DNA from: Blautia coccoides
GTDB lineage: Bacteria; Bacillota; Clostridia; Lachnospirales; Lachnospiraceae
Assembly (NCBI RefSeq): GCF_034355335.1
Contig: NZ_CP136422.1
Coordinates: forward strand, 5,678,501-5,742,500
Reading direction: 5' to 3'
Length of the DNA stretch: 64,000 bases
The notes under the pieces are model-generated. The model made no database searches. It had not been told where the DNA came from and saw only the letters and a program-made list of their open reading frames with translations. This document shows, one piece after another, positions 8,938 to 17,238 of the stretch (the first letter of the stretch is position 1; each line of letters begins with the position of its first letter). The translations under genes and the position numbers were made by a program.

Positions 8938-8981
8938 TATCTTGTATTACAATGTAGTTGACTATATTGTAATGCAAGATA
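8938..8981. promoter_or_regulatory. 44-bp palindromic PadR operator candidate
   Basis: Two 22-base arms centred at 8959.5 pair with only three mismatches. The left arm contains TATCTTG and ATTACAAT; the right arm contains ATTGTAAT and CAAGATA. The core ATTACAATGTA resembles operators of PadR repressors. It lies immediately upstream of padR and would cover its promoter. Confidence 0.8.
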
Positions 8982-9569
8982 CTCGTTCTGTCAATATCAC
9001 ATTCCTCAGCCCTGCGATATCCAAATAAAAACTCTTATATATGGACACACTCTCACGGCTCCCGCATAACGTTAAGCCATTTTCTGCTCCGCAACTTTAT
9101 GGAAACCAATAATTTTCAGAAAATATCAGCAGTTTTCCCTGGATTTTAGCATATTTTGTCGCACCCTGTCAAAAAATAGATTTCAAAAATGTCAATGCCT
9201 TTTCCCCACTTTTCCCCAAAATTCTTCTTTTTATCACAAGTGTACAAAACCTTTGTTCTTTCTTTTATTATGTAAATCACATTAATCCACACACATTTTT
9301 GTGGAGAATGTGGATAACTTTGAGGATAACTTTGTTTTTACGGGGTTTTGTGGATTTTTATATGTGGATAACTTTGAGGACGGAATGTGGTAAATGTTGG
9401 TTTTTTCGACAAGCATTGTGCATATTCTACAATTATGAATATTCTGAAAATAACCCTGGGAAAATCCTACTGTTTTCTTCAATTTTCTCTCTTCGACGGC
9501 ATCCCCTTGTCCCAAATATCATTATGTAACCTGTCTGTAAAATTACGTAAACCAATGTAAACCATTTAC
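8982..9569. other. Gene-free AT-rich spacer with DnaA-box cluster
   Basis: No open frame here resembles a protein. The notable content is 9283-9371: two exact DnaA boxes in the TGTGGATAA orientation (9309-9317 and 9363-9371), near-boxes TGTGGAGAA (9300-9308) and TGTGGATTT (9349-9357), and TAATCCACA (9283-9291) on the other strand. The phrase GTGGATAACTTTGAGGA occurs twice. No dnaA, dnaN or recF lies in the window. Confidence 0.6.
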
Positions 9570-9614
9570 AAAAAAACTGCACCGGACATCCCCAAAAGGA
9601 ATATTCGATGCAGT
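9570..9614 (-). terminator. Rho-independent terminator of galK
   Basis: Read on the minus strand, ACTGCATCGAATATTCC pairs imperfectly with a segment ending GTCCGGTGCAGT, followed by seven Ts. It begins 12 bases after the galK stop. Confidence 0.8.
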
Positions 9615-9625
9615 ATCTTCTAAAC

Positions 9626-10906
9626 TTATAAAACTTTTCTTCCGCCTGACTGACGAACCTTCAGGATCTGACAGGAGCCTTTTCCAAAAACCCTGTCCAT
9701 CCTGGTCTTATACTCATCCACAAAACTGTTTTCCACAAATATTTCAATGGTACCTGCAAAACCACCGCCGTGTACACGTGACACCCCATGCTTTCTCAGG
9801 ATCTTATCACTTACGGCAAGGGCAATGGACATGGCCTGTTTCTGCACATTGCTGCTGTTGTAAATATTCTGGAGATACTTAAAGGATGAATTTCCTGAAT
9901 CCTTGACCAGCTCTAAAAATTCCTTGAAGTCCCCTTCTCTCAGAGCCTTCACCTCTCCTTCAACCCTTCTCTCTTCCTCAAAAAAATGAAGGGCACGCAG
10001 GATGGGACGGTCACCCAGAACACTTCTCAGGCCTGAGATTTGCTTATAAAAGTCATCCTCCTCAACCTCGCGCAGATATGTCTTTCCGAAAAATTTAGCT
10101 ACTTTCTTCATCTCTTCCGGGATGGACGCATAATCATCACCCATATCGGCGTGAGAAGCTTTGGTATCCACAATGCACATGCTGTACTGGTAATCCTCAA
10201 AATCGGATGGAACCTTTTCCACAACGGGACTGCCCGGCTCCTTAAAGTCAATATGGATCATACCGCCTACAGAGGATGCCATCTGGTCCATCAGACCGCA
10301 GGGCTTTCCGAAATAAACATTTTCTGCAAACTGGCCTGCCTGTGCGATCACAACCGGGTCAATACTGCCTTCATTAAAGAGTCCCGAAATAATAGTGCCC
10401 AGAATAACCTCAAATGCTGCTGAGGATGACAGACCGGCGCCAATCAGCACATCACTGACAATATAGGCGTTATATCCCTGAACCTCATAGCCTCTCGCTT
10501 TCAACTCGGCCGCAACGCCGCGTACAATGGCTGCTGTTGTGCCCTCTTCATCGTAACGCTCCTCCAGATCATTGACATCCACGTCTACCATATCGTATCC
10601 GTCAGAGAGAACATGGATCATGCCGTCCCCTGATCTGCCCACAACAGCCAATGCATCCTGGTTGATGGATGTGGCAAGTACCATGCCGTGCTGGTGGTCT
10701 GTGTGATTGCCGCCGACCTCGCATCTTCCGGGTGCGCTGTAGATTTCCACATCACCCTCACCAAAAGTATTCTCAAACTCTTCAATAGCCTTTATATAAC
10801 GTTTCCTCTGATATTCCAGAACGCTTTCGTCCACATAGATCTCTTTCAGGATCTCATCGTGTTTTCCCTGGTGTATTTCCTCTGCCAGAACCTTCATGTT
10901 TTTCAT
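9626..10906 (-). CDS. galK: Galactokinase
   Basis: 426-residue GHMP kinase that phosphorylates galactose at C1 with ATP, the entry step of the Leloir pathway. The galactokinase signature is at residues 60-74 (GRCEVGGNHTDHQHG), the ATP-binding loop is GAGLSSSAAFEV, the base motif is GLMDQMASSVGG, and the third GHMP motif is RVHGGGFAGT. ATG 10906 follows AAAGGAGGAATTACAA, a strong ribosome site; an upstream in-frame ATG at 10939 is less likely. No galT or galE is adjacent. The thioredoxin reductase gene upstream is in the same direction but about 70 bases away, so co-transcription is uncertain. Confidence 0.95.
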   Translation of the reverse strand: MKNMKVLAEEIHQGKHDEILKEIYVDESVLEYQRKRYIKAIEEFENTFGEGDVEIYSAPGRCEVGGNHTDHQHGMVLATSINQDALAVVGRSGDGMIHVLSDGYDMVDVDVNDLEERYDEEGTTAAIVRGVAAELKARGYEVQGYNAYIVSDVLIGAGLSSSAAFEVILGTIISGLFNEGSIDPVVIAQAGQFAENVYFGKPCGLMDQMASSVGGMIHIDFKEPGSPVVEKVPSDFEDYQYSMCIVDTKASHADMGDDYASIPEEMKKVAKFFGKTYLREVEEDDFYKQISGLRSVLGDRPILRALHFFEEERRVEGEVKALREGDFKEFLELVKDSGNSSFKYLQNIYNSSNVQKQAMSIALAVSDKILRKHGVSRVHGGGFAGTIEIFVENSFVDEYKTRMDRVFGKGSCQILKVRQSGGRKVL

Positions 10907-10978
10907 TTGTAATTCCTCCTTTATCCTGCTGCTTCGCATGGTATCTGCTTATTCCGGGAGCTGTTCAGTATCCCGCAG

Positions 10979-11920
10979 TTACATTTTTCCTATGGTTTTA
11001 TGTTCCATCAGGTATCTCTGGGCAGAATCAACCGCATTGGCCCCGTCTGCCGCTGCTGTCACGATCTGGCGCAGCTGCTTTGTCCGTATGTCACCGGCGG
11101 CATAGATGCCGGGAACACTGGCTGCACAGTCTTCTCCTGCCTGGATATAGCCGGCCTCATTGAGCTGTACAAGACTGCCGAATTCCTCCGTGTTGGGCAG
11201 AATACCCACTGCCACGAATACCCCGTCAACGGCAAGCTCTTTTGTCTCACCTGTCCTGACATTCTCCACCGCAAGACTCTGCACCTGGTCTGTGCCCCTG
11301 ATTTCCCTCGGAATAGTATCCCACACAATCTCCACGTTTTCAATAGCCTTTACATTTTCCTGCAGAATACCAGCGGCTCTGAGTTCATCCCTGCGGTGTA
11401 TGAGATACACTTTCTTACAGATCCGGGAAAGAAAAATGGCATCCTCCACAGCTACATCACCGCCTCCGATCACAGCCGTGACTCCGTTTTTGAAAAATGC
11501 GCCGTCACAGGTCGCGCAGTAGGAAACACCCATTCCGGAAAATTCTTCCTCACCTGGTATTCCCAATGTCCGGTGTCTGGCGCCGGCTGCAATGACAAGG
11601 GTTCTTGTAAGATACTGATTCTTATTTGTAGTGATCTCTTTCAGGTCACCGTCTGTACGTACCTCCTTCACATTCTCCCTGACAAACGCGGCCCCCAATT
11701 TGTCCGCATGGCTGCGGAAGGATTCCGCCATATCGTAGCCGCTCATACCGGGAAGTCCCGGGTAATTGTCCACCTCATAGGTCTTCACCATCTGTCCCCC
11801 GCTGGAAAAATCTTTTTCGATCACCAGCATGTCAAGCTGTGCCCTTTTTGCATAGATCGCCGCGCAAAGGCCGGCCGGGCCTGAACCGATAATGATAATG
11901 TCATATATTTTCTGCTCCAT
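10979..11920 (-). CDS. trxB: Thioredoxin-disulfide reductase
   Basis: 313-residue FAD/NADPH flavoprotein that reduces thioredoxin in the cytoplasm. FAD motif GSGPAGLCAAIYA is near residue 12, the redox pair C135-A-T-C138 sits in GVSYCATCDG, the NADPH motif is GGGDVAVEDA, followed by the HRRDELRA segment that contacts the NADPH 2'-phosphate, and the C-terminal FAD motif is GIYAAGDI. All low-molecular-weight TrxB hallmarks are present. No thioredoxin gene is next to it. Confidence 0.95.
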   Translation of the reverse strand: MEQKIYDIIIIGSGPAGLCAAIYAKRAQLDMLVIEKDFSSGGQMVKTYEVDNYPGLPGMSGYDMAESFRSHADKLGAAFVRENVKEVRTDGDLKEITTNKNQYLTRTLVIAAGARHRTLGIPGEEEFSGMGVSYCATCDGAFFKNGVTAVIGGGDVAVEDAIFLSRICKKVYLIHRRDELRAAGILQENVKAIENVEIVWDTIPREIRGTDQVQSLAVENVRTGETKELAVDGVFVAVGILPNTEEFGSLVQLNEAGYIQAGEDCAASVPGIYAAGDIRTKQLRQIVTAAADGANAVDSAQRYLMEHKTIGKM

Positions 11921-11939
11921 TTTGTTTTACCTCTGTTTT

Positions 11940-13247
11940 CTATTCTTCGTTGGCCTCGCCGGGAAAATCATCATCCCCGTACATGGCTGCCGCATCCACA
12001 CTGTCCGGCTCCTCCTTGGGCATACCGATGGCTGCCGCTGAAAGTGTGTCCGGACTGTTGGACAGCTCAATCTCCCTGACCAGCTTTAAATCCTTATCCA
12101 CAAAGATCCTGGTGTAATTCCGCTTTTCCTCATCTGCATATATGAAATAGGAAACACCGCTGTCCGTCTCTTCCGTCTCATAAGCATTGTCCCCAAGCAG
12201 AGCCTTCATAGTCTCCTCACTCATTCCCAGAGTGATCCCCCTGTAGATCTCCACAGATACCTTGGTAACATCAAAGTCGCCGTGCACACTGATGACAAAG
12301 CTGTTTTCCAGAGGAACCGCCATATCAGCGTAATTATTCACCACCGCGTACAGCATCTGTCCGTCGCGCTCCAGGGTCACATAACCGTGGCGGCCCCGCT
12401 TTACAATGCTGTCAGAACCGTCCTCTGATATTTTCCATCCGTTTTTCGTAAATTCAGAGACCGGTGCCGGAAGCTTATAGAAATCGCCGCCATACCGCAC
12501 CACGAACTGCATAATATCCTCCGGAAATGCCCCCGGTGCCTGATAGCTTTCTACTTCCACAGGTGTCTCCCTGCTCACTTCCTCACTGCTGTCCTCAGGT
12601 TCCCTGTAATTTTTCAGCACTGCCTTATACAATATTTCATCCTGTACATCAAAGACCAAGTCAGCCTGTTTGTAGATTCCATATTCATAAGTCAGGTATA
12701 TATTATCTTTTTCCTCATACTGGTCCGTGGGCATGCCATATGCCTCTGTGACATCGTCCAATGTGGAGGTTCCCATTTTGATCCCTCCGGGAAGCTGGTA
12801 AACACGGCTGTCCTCCTCCTGGCTCTCCAGCTGTACGCCGCCTACATAGCATTCTCCCAGCAGTTTTTTCTCCCCATCCAGATTGACCACATCCACAAAA
12901 AGAGCACCGCTCTCACTGTCCAGGGTCTCACCTTCCAGGAAAGATTCCGGATCAAGGGCTTTTTTGCCGTCATCTTTTTCGTAGGCCCATCCTGCCTTTT
13001 TCCATTCCTCTAGCTTTGCCGGAAGTGTATAGACTGTATCGTTGATGGAAAACTGAAAATCTGAAAGTTTGTCTGAAAGTTCTACGTCATATTCTTTTTG
13101 TTCTTCTCCTGTCTCTTCATCCTGCTGTTCTTCTTCGGGCAAATTTACCACGTCTTCATCCTCAGGCACAGTTTCCTGCTTGTTCTGTGTGCATCCGGCC
13201 GTCAGAAGCATTGCCAGCATACATACCGCATATATTTTTTTGTTCAA
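11940..13247 (-). CDS. Lipoprotein with two related domains, function unknown
   Basis: 435-residue lipoprotein starting LNKKIYAVCMLAMLLTAGC (lipobox LTAGC), then a Glu/Asp-rich linker to about residue 60. I chose the TTG at 13247 because GGAGGTG sits seven bases upstream and it gives a clean signal peptide; the ATG at 13340 would put 31 unrelated residues before it. The mature part contains two copies of one pattern: F(S/V)(I/V)...YxLPA...(E/T)xxKxGW, later GGI(K)MG/RGITLGMS followed by a short helix. The first copy is FQFSINDTVYTLPAKLEEWK, the second begins MQFVVRYGGDFYKLPAPVSE. An internal duplication is likely. I do not recognise a named family. It diverges from a membrane-anchored peptidase. 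Confidence 0.8.
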   Translation of the reverse strand: MNKKIYAVCMLAMLLTAGCTQNKQETVPEDEDVVNLPEEEQQDEETGEEQKEYDVELSDKLSDFQFSINDTVYTLPAKLEEWKKAGWAYEKDDGKKALDPESFLEGETLDSESGALFVDVVNLDGEKKLLGECYVGGVQLESQEEDSRVYQLPGGIKMGTSTLDDVTEAYGMPTDQYEEKDNIYLTYEYGIYKQADLVFDVQDEILYKAVLKNYREPEDSSEEVSRETPVEVESYQAPGAFPEDIMQFVVRYGGDFYKLPAPVSEFTKNGWKISEDGSDSIVKRGRHGYVTLERDGQMLYAVVNNYADMAVPLENSFVISVHGDFDVTKVSVEIYRGITLGMSEETMKALLGDNAYETEETDSGVSYFIYADEEKRNYTRIFVDKDLKLVREIELSNSPDTLSAAAIGMPKEEPDSVDAAAMYGDDDFPGEANEE

Positions 13248-13382
13248 ACCAGTCACCTCCCTCACTTCCACTATCAAAAGTTTATCACATCCCTGTGCCT
13301 TTTTACAATGAAAATACGCATACATACATGATTTTTTCATAAACTGTTAAAGAGTTCTCAAGCATTATCCAAGGAGCATCTT

Positions 13383-15161
13383 TTGAAAAATTTCTTATCT
13401 TCCAAGAGGAGATTTCTGGTACCTGGTTTTATTGTCCTGGCTGTCTTCCTCTTCCTTATTATTTTTACCCAAAAAGACCGCTTTCTTACAGAAGATGCCC
13501 GTTTTAAAAAATTTACACAGCAGCTTTTTACCGAAGAAGTGACCTCCAATACTTTAAACCTCCATTATACCCTGGCTTACCCTGAAAATTACGGGATCAA
13601 GAGTTATCCCATCAAACTGGGATCCATGGACCCGGATAAACTGGAAGAAAGCTATGATTCCGTGGAAAAGTATAAGGAAAAACTGGAAGACTTCACCTAC
13701 AAGGAGCTTTCCAAAGAGAACCGGATCACCTATGACATTCTGAAGCTGGACTTCTCCACGCAATTGTCCATAAAGGACAATTATATGCTGCAGGAGCCTC
13801 TCAGCCCCAATCTGGGTATCCAGTCCCAGCTTCCTGTACTGTTGGCAGAATATACCTTCCGCACTGCTGATGATATCAAGGACTATTTCACTCTGCTCTC
13901 CTCCATGACCGGATATTTTGATGAAATCCTGGAGTTTGAAAAGAAAAAAGCCGGGGAAGGGCTGTTCATGAGTGATACTAGTGTGGACCGGATCATCGAA
14001 CAGTGCAATGCTTTTACAGAGGATCTGTCCGCCAATTATCTCTCTACCATGTTTAAGGATAAAATGAAAGGCTTCGTTTCCCGGAAGGCCATGACACAAA
14101 AACAGGCTGATTCTTACATAAAAATGCATGAAAAGATCATGGCAAAACGTGTCTTCCCCGCTTATCAATCCCTGGCCAAAGGCCTGGCCGACTTAAAAGG
14201 AAACGGAACAAATACCGGAGGGCTTTCAAATCTTCCGGGAGGAACTGCCTATTACCGTTATCTGATACGCAGTGGAACTGGAGATTACAGAAGCATCAAA
14301 GAGATTGAGGAACGGCTGTACACACAGCTTCTGACAGATTATAAAAAAATGCAGAGCCTGATCGTGGCTGATCCCAAGCTGCTCACAGACGCCTCTTCCC
14401 TGCCGGAGACATGCAGCAGTACACCTGCGCAGATGCTGGATTACCTGAACAAAGCCATAAGTCAGGATTTCCCCGACAGCGGAAAACCTTCCTATAAGGT
14501 CAAATACGTACACGAATCCATGGAGGACTTTTCCAGTCCGGCCTTTTATCTCACACCACCCGCTGATACCCTGAGTCCCAATGTCATATATATCAACAAG
14601 AGCAGCCAGGTGTCGGAAGCGGAGCTTTTCACCACACTGGCACACGAAGGTTTTCCGGGGCATCTGTATCAGACTTTGTATTTCGGCAAAACAGAGCCTG
14701 ATGATATCCGGCATCTCCTGAGCTTTGGCGGCTATGTGGAGGGCTGGGCCACCTATGTGGAATCCTTGTCTTACGGGTATGGGGCAGATTATCTGAAGCT
14801 GGATGACTCCCTCATGGAACTTCTGTGGCTGAACCGCTCTGTGAGCCTGTGTCTCTATTCACTCTTGGATATCGGGATCCATGACCACGGATGGGACCTG
14901 GGAACCGTCACAAAGACATTGAATTCTTTTGGTATTGCCTCACAGGACACCTGCGGGGAGATCTACCAGTATATCGTGGAAAACCCGGGAAATTATCTGA
15001 AGTATTATCTGGGATATCTAAATTTTATCGATCTGAAAAAAGAAGCGCAGACAGCCGCTGGAAAATCCTTTCAGTTAAAGGAGTTTCACCAGTATATTCT
15101 GGAACTTGGCCCGGCGCAGTTTCCTGTTCTGAAAAAATATCTGCTCATGGAATATAAATAA
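13383..15161 (+). CDS. DUF885-family metallopeptidase, membrane-anchored
   Basis: 592-residue protein: one N-terminal membrane helix (FLVPGFIVLAVFLFLIIF) and a large DUF885 domain outside the membrane. The zinc motif of the family is seen as HEGFPGH (His421, Glu422, His427), with the downstream GGYVEGWATYVESLS segment that supplies the third ligand. DUF885 proteins are thought to be zinc carboxypeptidase- or oligopeptidase-like enzymes; the substrate is unknown. The start is TTG 13383 with AAGGAG seven bases upstream. It is single, ending in a bidirectional terminator, and divergent from the duplicated-domain lipoprotein. Confidence 0.85.
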   Translation: MKNFLSSKRRFLVPGFIVLAVFLFLIIFTQKDRFLTEDARFKKFTQQLFTEEVTSNTLNLHYTLAYPENYGIKSYPIKLGSMDPDKLEESYDSVEKYKEKLEDFTYKELSKENRITYDILKLDFSTQLSIKDNYMLQEPLSPNLGIQSQLPVLLAEYTFRTADDIKDYFTLLSSMTGYFDEILEFEKKKAGEGLFMSDTSVDRIIEQCNAFTEDLSANYLSTMFKDKMKGFVSRKAMTQKQADSYIKMHEKIMAKRVFPAYQSLAKGLADLKGNGTNTGGLSNLPGGTAYYRYLIRSGTGDYRSIKEIEERLYTQLLTDYKKMQSLIVADPKLLTDASSLPETCSSTPAQMLDYLNKAISQDFPDSGKPSYKVKYVHESMEDFSSPAFYLTPPADTLSPNVIYINKSSQVSEAELFTTLAHEGFPGHLYQTLYFGKTEPDDIRHLLSFGGYVEGWATYVESLSYGYGADYLKLDDSLMELLWLNRSVSLCLYSLLDIGIHDHGWDLGTVTKTLNSFGIASQDTCGEIYQYIVENPGNYLKYYLGYLNFIDLKKEAQTAAGKSFQLKEFHQYILELGPAQFPVLKKYLLMEYK

Positions 15162-15165
15162 GAAT

Positions 15166-15224
15166 AAAAAATCCGCCGTAAAAACAGCTTCTGGCTTTAG
15201 AGACTGTTCTTACGGCGATTTTTA
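15166..15224. terminator. Bidirectional terminator between DUF885 and fabT-like gene
   Basis: AAAAATCCGCCGTAA and TTACGGCGATTTTT pair, with a second short CAG/CTG pairing inside the loop. The A and T tracts on both sides allow use by both converging genes. Confidence 0.8.
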
Positions 15225-15275
15225 GTTTCTATTTCGTAACTATGTTGTATCTGTTCAGTACCCCCACAGCTACAG

Positions 15276-15725
15276 CTATTCTTTTTTATCCCTGTAGGAA
15301 TCAAAAAATTTTCTCAGGTTCAGCAATGACTTCACCAGTATCTTCTGCTGCTCTTCATCCAGGTCCTTCATCAGAGCCTGAATCATTCCGTCATGGAATT
15401 TCATATGGTGGGTGTTTGCCTTTTCTCCCTTTTCTGTCAGGGATATGAGCACTACCCGACGGTCCTCCTCACTTCTGACTCGGTTTACATATCCTTTTTT
15501 CACCAGGCTGTTTATGGCGATCGTCAGGGTTCCCACGGTCACGGACAGGGTCTTTGCCACGGATGACATGTTTCGGGGACTCTTTACTCCGATCGCTTCT
15601 AAAATGTGCATGTCGTTTACGGAAATATCTTTGAATTCAGAAGTAATAAGGGCCTTCTCTTCTATGTCCATGATTTCCTGGAAGAGATTGACCAGGACGT
15701 CATGAAAGACTTCGTAAGGTTCCAC
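15276..15725 (-). CDS. fabT: FabT-like MarR-family regulator of fatty-acid synthesis
   Basis: 149-residue MarR winged helix. Similarity to streptococcal FabT runs along the whole chain: NLFQEIMDIEEKALITSEF at the N terminus, MHILEAIG, the recognition region LSVTVGTLTIAINSLVKKGY and the wing RVRSEEDRRVVLISLTEKG. FabT represses fab genes with acyl-ACP as co-repressor. No fab genes are in this window, so the targets would be elsewhere. A FabT-type palindrome lies upstream of its start, supporting both the assignment and autoregulation. Without the rest of the genome the assignment rests on similarity plus operator. Confidence 0.82.
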   Translation of the reverse strand: MEPYEVFHDVLVNLFQEIMDIEEKALITSEFKDISVNDMHILEAIGVKSPRNMSSVAKTLSVTVGTLTIAINSLVKKGYVNRVRSEEDRRVVLISLTEKGEKANTHHMKFHDGMIQALMKDLDEEQQKILVKSLLNLRKFFDSYRDKKE

Positions 15726-15782
15726 TTTATCACTCCTTTTTTGTGTTTGATTCTATTATATATGATTTATTTATATAAAACA

Positions 15783-15805
15783 ATCAAAATTTTTGATAAT
15801 CAAAA
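15783..15805. promoter_or_regulatory. Double FabT-type operator
   Basis: The perfect palindrome TTTTGATAATCAAAA (15791-15805) matches the FabT site known from streptococci (core TTTGATtATCAAA). It overlaps a second palindrome ATCAAAATTTTTGAT (15783-15797), so three half-sites lie in phase. It sits 58 bases upstream of the fabT-like start codon. Confidence 0.8.
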
Positions 15806-15830
15806 GAAATGTATGTGAAAGGAGGTGGAC

Positions 15831-16016
15831 GCATACAGCAGGGGAAAGGGGTGGGGAAAGATTCATCCGACGTTCCGCTGGTGGGCAGCTAACCTGCTGG
15901 CATTCACTAAATTCGTCGGCATTGGCCTCCTCATTAAGTGACTGCCGCAGGTGGATCTGCCCGCCGCTCCACTTAACCTACTGAATCCTTCCCCACCCCT
16001 TTCCTCTGCTGCATGC
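15831..16016. repeat. MITE-like element with 35-bp terminal inverted repeats
   Basis: Arms 15831-15865 and 15982-16016 are inverted copies with three mismatches in 35. They begin GCATACAGCAG on the left and end CTGCTGCATGC on the right; the arms contain GGAAAGGGGTGGGGAA. The 116-base interior has a further short pairing (GGTGGGCAG with CTGCCCGCC). No transposase frame is present, so it is a non-autonomous repeat or a large structured RNA. Confidence 0.7.
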
Positions 16017-16107
16017 TGGTTTTCTAAGCAAAAGGCATACGGGCTGCGCCTGCGGCGGACGCACTTATTGTGAAGAATATGGTCCTTTAACTTTTGCAGC
16101 GATGCGG

Positions 16108-16171
16108 CAGACTGCGGGTTTTGCAGTCTGTGTGCATACTTTTGGTGCTATGGAGCCGAAAAGCTGAATAG
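16108..16171. repeat. Partial copy of the 143-bp dispersed element
   Basis: The 64 bases run from CAGACTGCGGGTTTTGCAGTCTG to GCTGAATAG and match the right-hand part of the full elements at 27549-27691 and 36886-37028. The hairpin CAGACTGC/GCAGTCTG is intact. The left half is absent. Confidence 0.85.
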
Positions 16172-16367
16172 GAATGTGCTGAATACTTTGTCAATCTGCA
16201 AGGCGGGAGAGGGAAGAGGAATAGTTCCTCCGCTGACTAATGGCAACATGGCAGATGACAGAATAGGCGATGCCGAAACTATGATTTCGGGGCGGATGGA
16301 ACACTGGGGTGTATGTGAAAGTTGTTTTTGGTAAGCTGTGCGTCACACCTTCCGTTTGCGAAAACCA

Positions 16368-16461
16368 GGAAAAAGCAGCGGTCTTTGGGGAGACTTGCAT
16401 TGGGTTCTGCTCGAGGCTCCAGAACCCAATGCAAGTCTCCCCAAAGACCGCTGCTTTTTCC
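16368..16461. repeat. Perfect 42-bp inverted repeat (94-bp palindromic element)
   Basis: Arm 16368-16409 and arm 16420-16461 are exact reverse complements over 42 bases; the loop is CTCGAGGCTC. The arms start GGAAAAAGCAGCGGTC and end GACCGCTGCTTTTTCC, so the base of the stem resembles a bidirectional terminator with T runs on both strands. It begins about 30 bases after the stop of the DeoR/FruR gene on the minus strand. The length and perfection are far beyond a usual terminator. Confidence 0.95.
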
Positions 16462-16491
16462 GTCCCTTTTCCCCACCTGTTCGCTGTATTA

Positions 16492-17238
16492 CTAGCTGAT
16501 GACAATGATGTTTTTGCAGCCTGTAAAGGCTTCCGGGGGATGCTGGTCGGTTAGGACATCTGCGGAATCAAAGGGGGCAAAGGTGACGGAGCTGATGTTT
16601 CCGAACTTTGCGGTGTCTGCCAGGATGTAGCGTTTTGCGGATTGTTCCAGGGCTGTCTTTTTTACCAGGGCTTCATTGCAGTCAGGGGTTGTGTAGCCTG
16701 ATTTTCTGCTGACTCCGTTTGTTCCGAAAAAGCCTTTGGTGAAATGGAAGCTTTGGAGACTTAGGATCGCCTGATTTCCCACCACTGCCTCTGTGGTTCC
16801 CTTCAGCTCTCCGCCAATCAAAAGGACACGGAAATCCAGGGCTGCCAGGCGCTGGGCATGGGATACTGCGTTTGTCACGAAGGTTGCGGTTCGCTCTGTG
16901 ACATATTCTATCATGTATCCTGTGGTTGTCCCTGCATCCAGATAGATAAAATCATCCGGTACGATTAGGGAAGCGGCATAGCGGGCGATGGCCTGCTTTT
17001 CTTCCTTGTTGACCCCCACCTTCTGGGCCACGGAAGGCTCTGCGGCCGTAAAGGCCGCGTCTGCAGACACAGCGCCGCCAAAAACCTTTACCAGCTTTCC
17101 GGCACGGTCAAGGGCTGTAAGGTCACGGCGGATCGTAGACTCTGAGGTGTTCAGCATCTCCTTTATCTCCGTGACCGTGATGCTTTTCTTCTCATCCAGA
17201 AGTTTCAGTATTTCTTCATAACGTTTCTCAGTCAGCAT
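16492..17238 (-). CDS. fruR: DeoR-family repressor of the fructose operon
   Basis: 248-residue DeoR/GlpR regulator: N-terminal helix-turn-helix (TVTEIKEMLNTSESTIRRDLTALD) and a sugar-phosphate sensing domain with YLDAGTTTGYMIE, TNAVSHAQRLA, KGFFGTNGVS and LADTAKFG. Members with fruK and fruA neighbours sense fructose 1-phosphate. It is the last gene of the fruK-fruA-ptsH-ptsI-fruR cluster and overlaps ptsI by 11 bases. TTCAAAnnCAATCAAA-like sites at the fruK promoter are its likely targets. Confidence 0.9.
   Translation of the reverse strand: MLTEKRYEEILKLLDEKKSITVTEIKEMLNTSESTIRRDLTALDRAGKLVKVFGGAVSADAAFTAAEPSVAQKVGVNKEEKQAIARYAASLIVPDDFIYLDAGTTTGYMIEYVTERTATFVTNAVSHAQRLAALDFRVLLIGGELKGTTEAVVGNQAILSLQSFHFTKGFFGTNGVSRKSGYTTPDCNEALVKKTALEQSAKRYILADTAKFGNISSVTFAPFDSADVLTDQHPPEAFTGCKNIIVIS

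Noticed and set aside
9282-9529. Small frames in the DnaA-box spacer
   Set aside because: Composition is AT-rich with no ribosome site or homology; frames lie across the repeated TGTGGATAA boxes.
11000-11884. 294-codon open frame antisense to trxB
   Set aside because: TrxB motifs on the other strand are complete; the shadow shows no family pattern.
15793-15984. 63-codon frame starting inside the fabT operator region
   Set aside because: It lies within the MITE-like repeat; composition and context fit a structured repeat rather than a protein.
16191-16554. Short frames on both strands through the perfect palindrome, sharing the string EKAAVFGETCIGF
   Set aside because: The identical peptides are a by-product of the inverted repeat; no ribosome sites and no support outside the palindrome.
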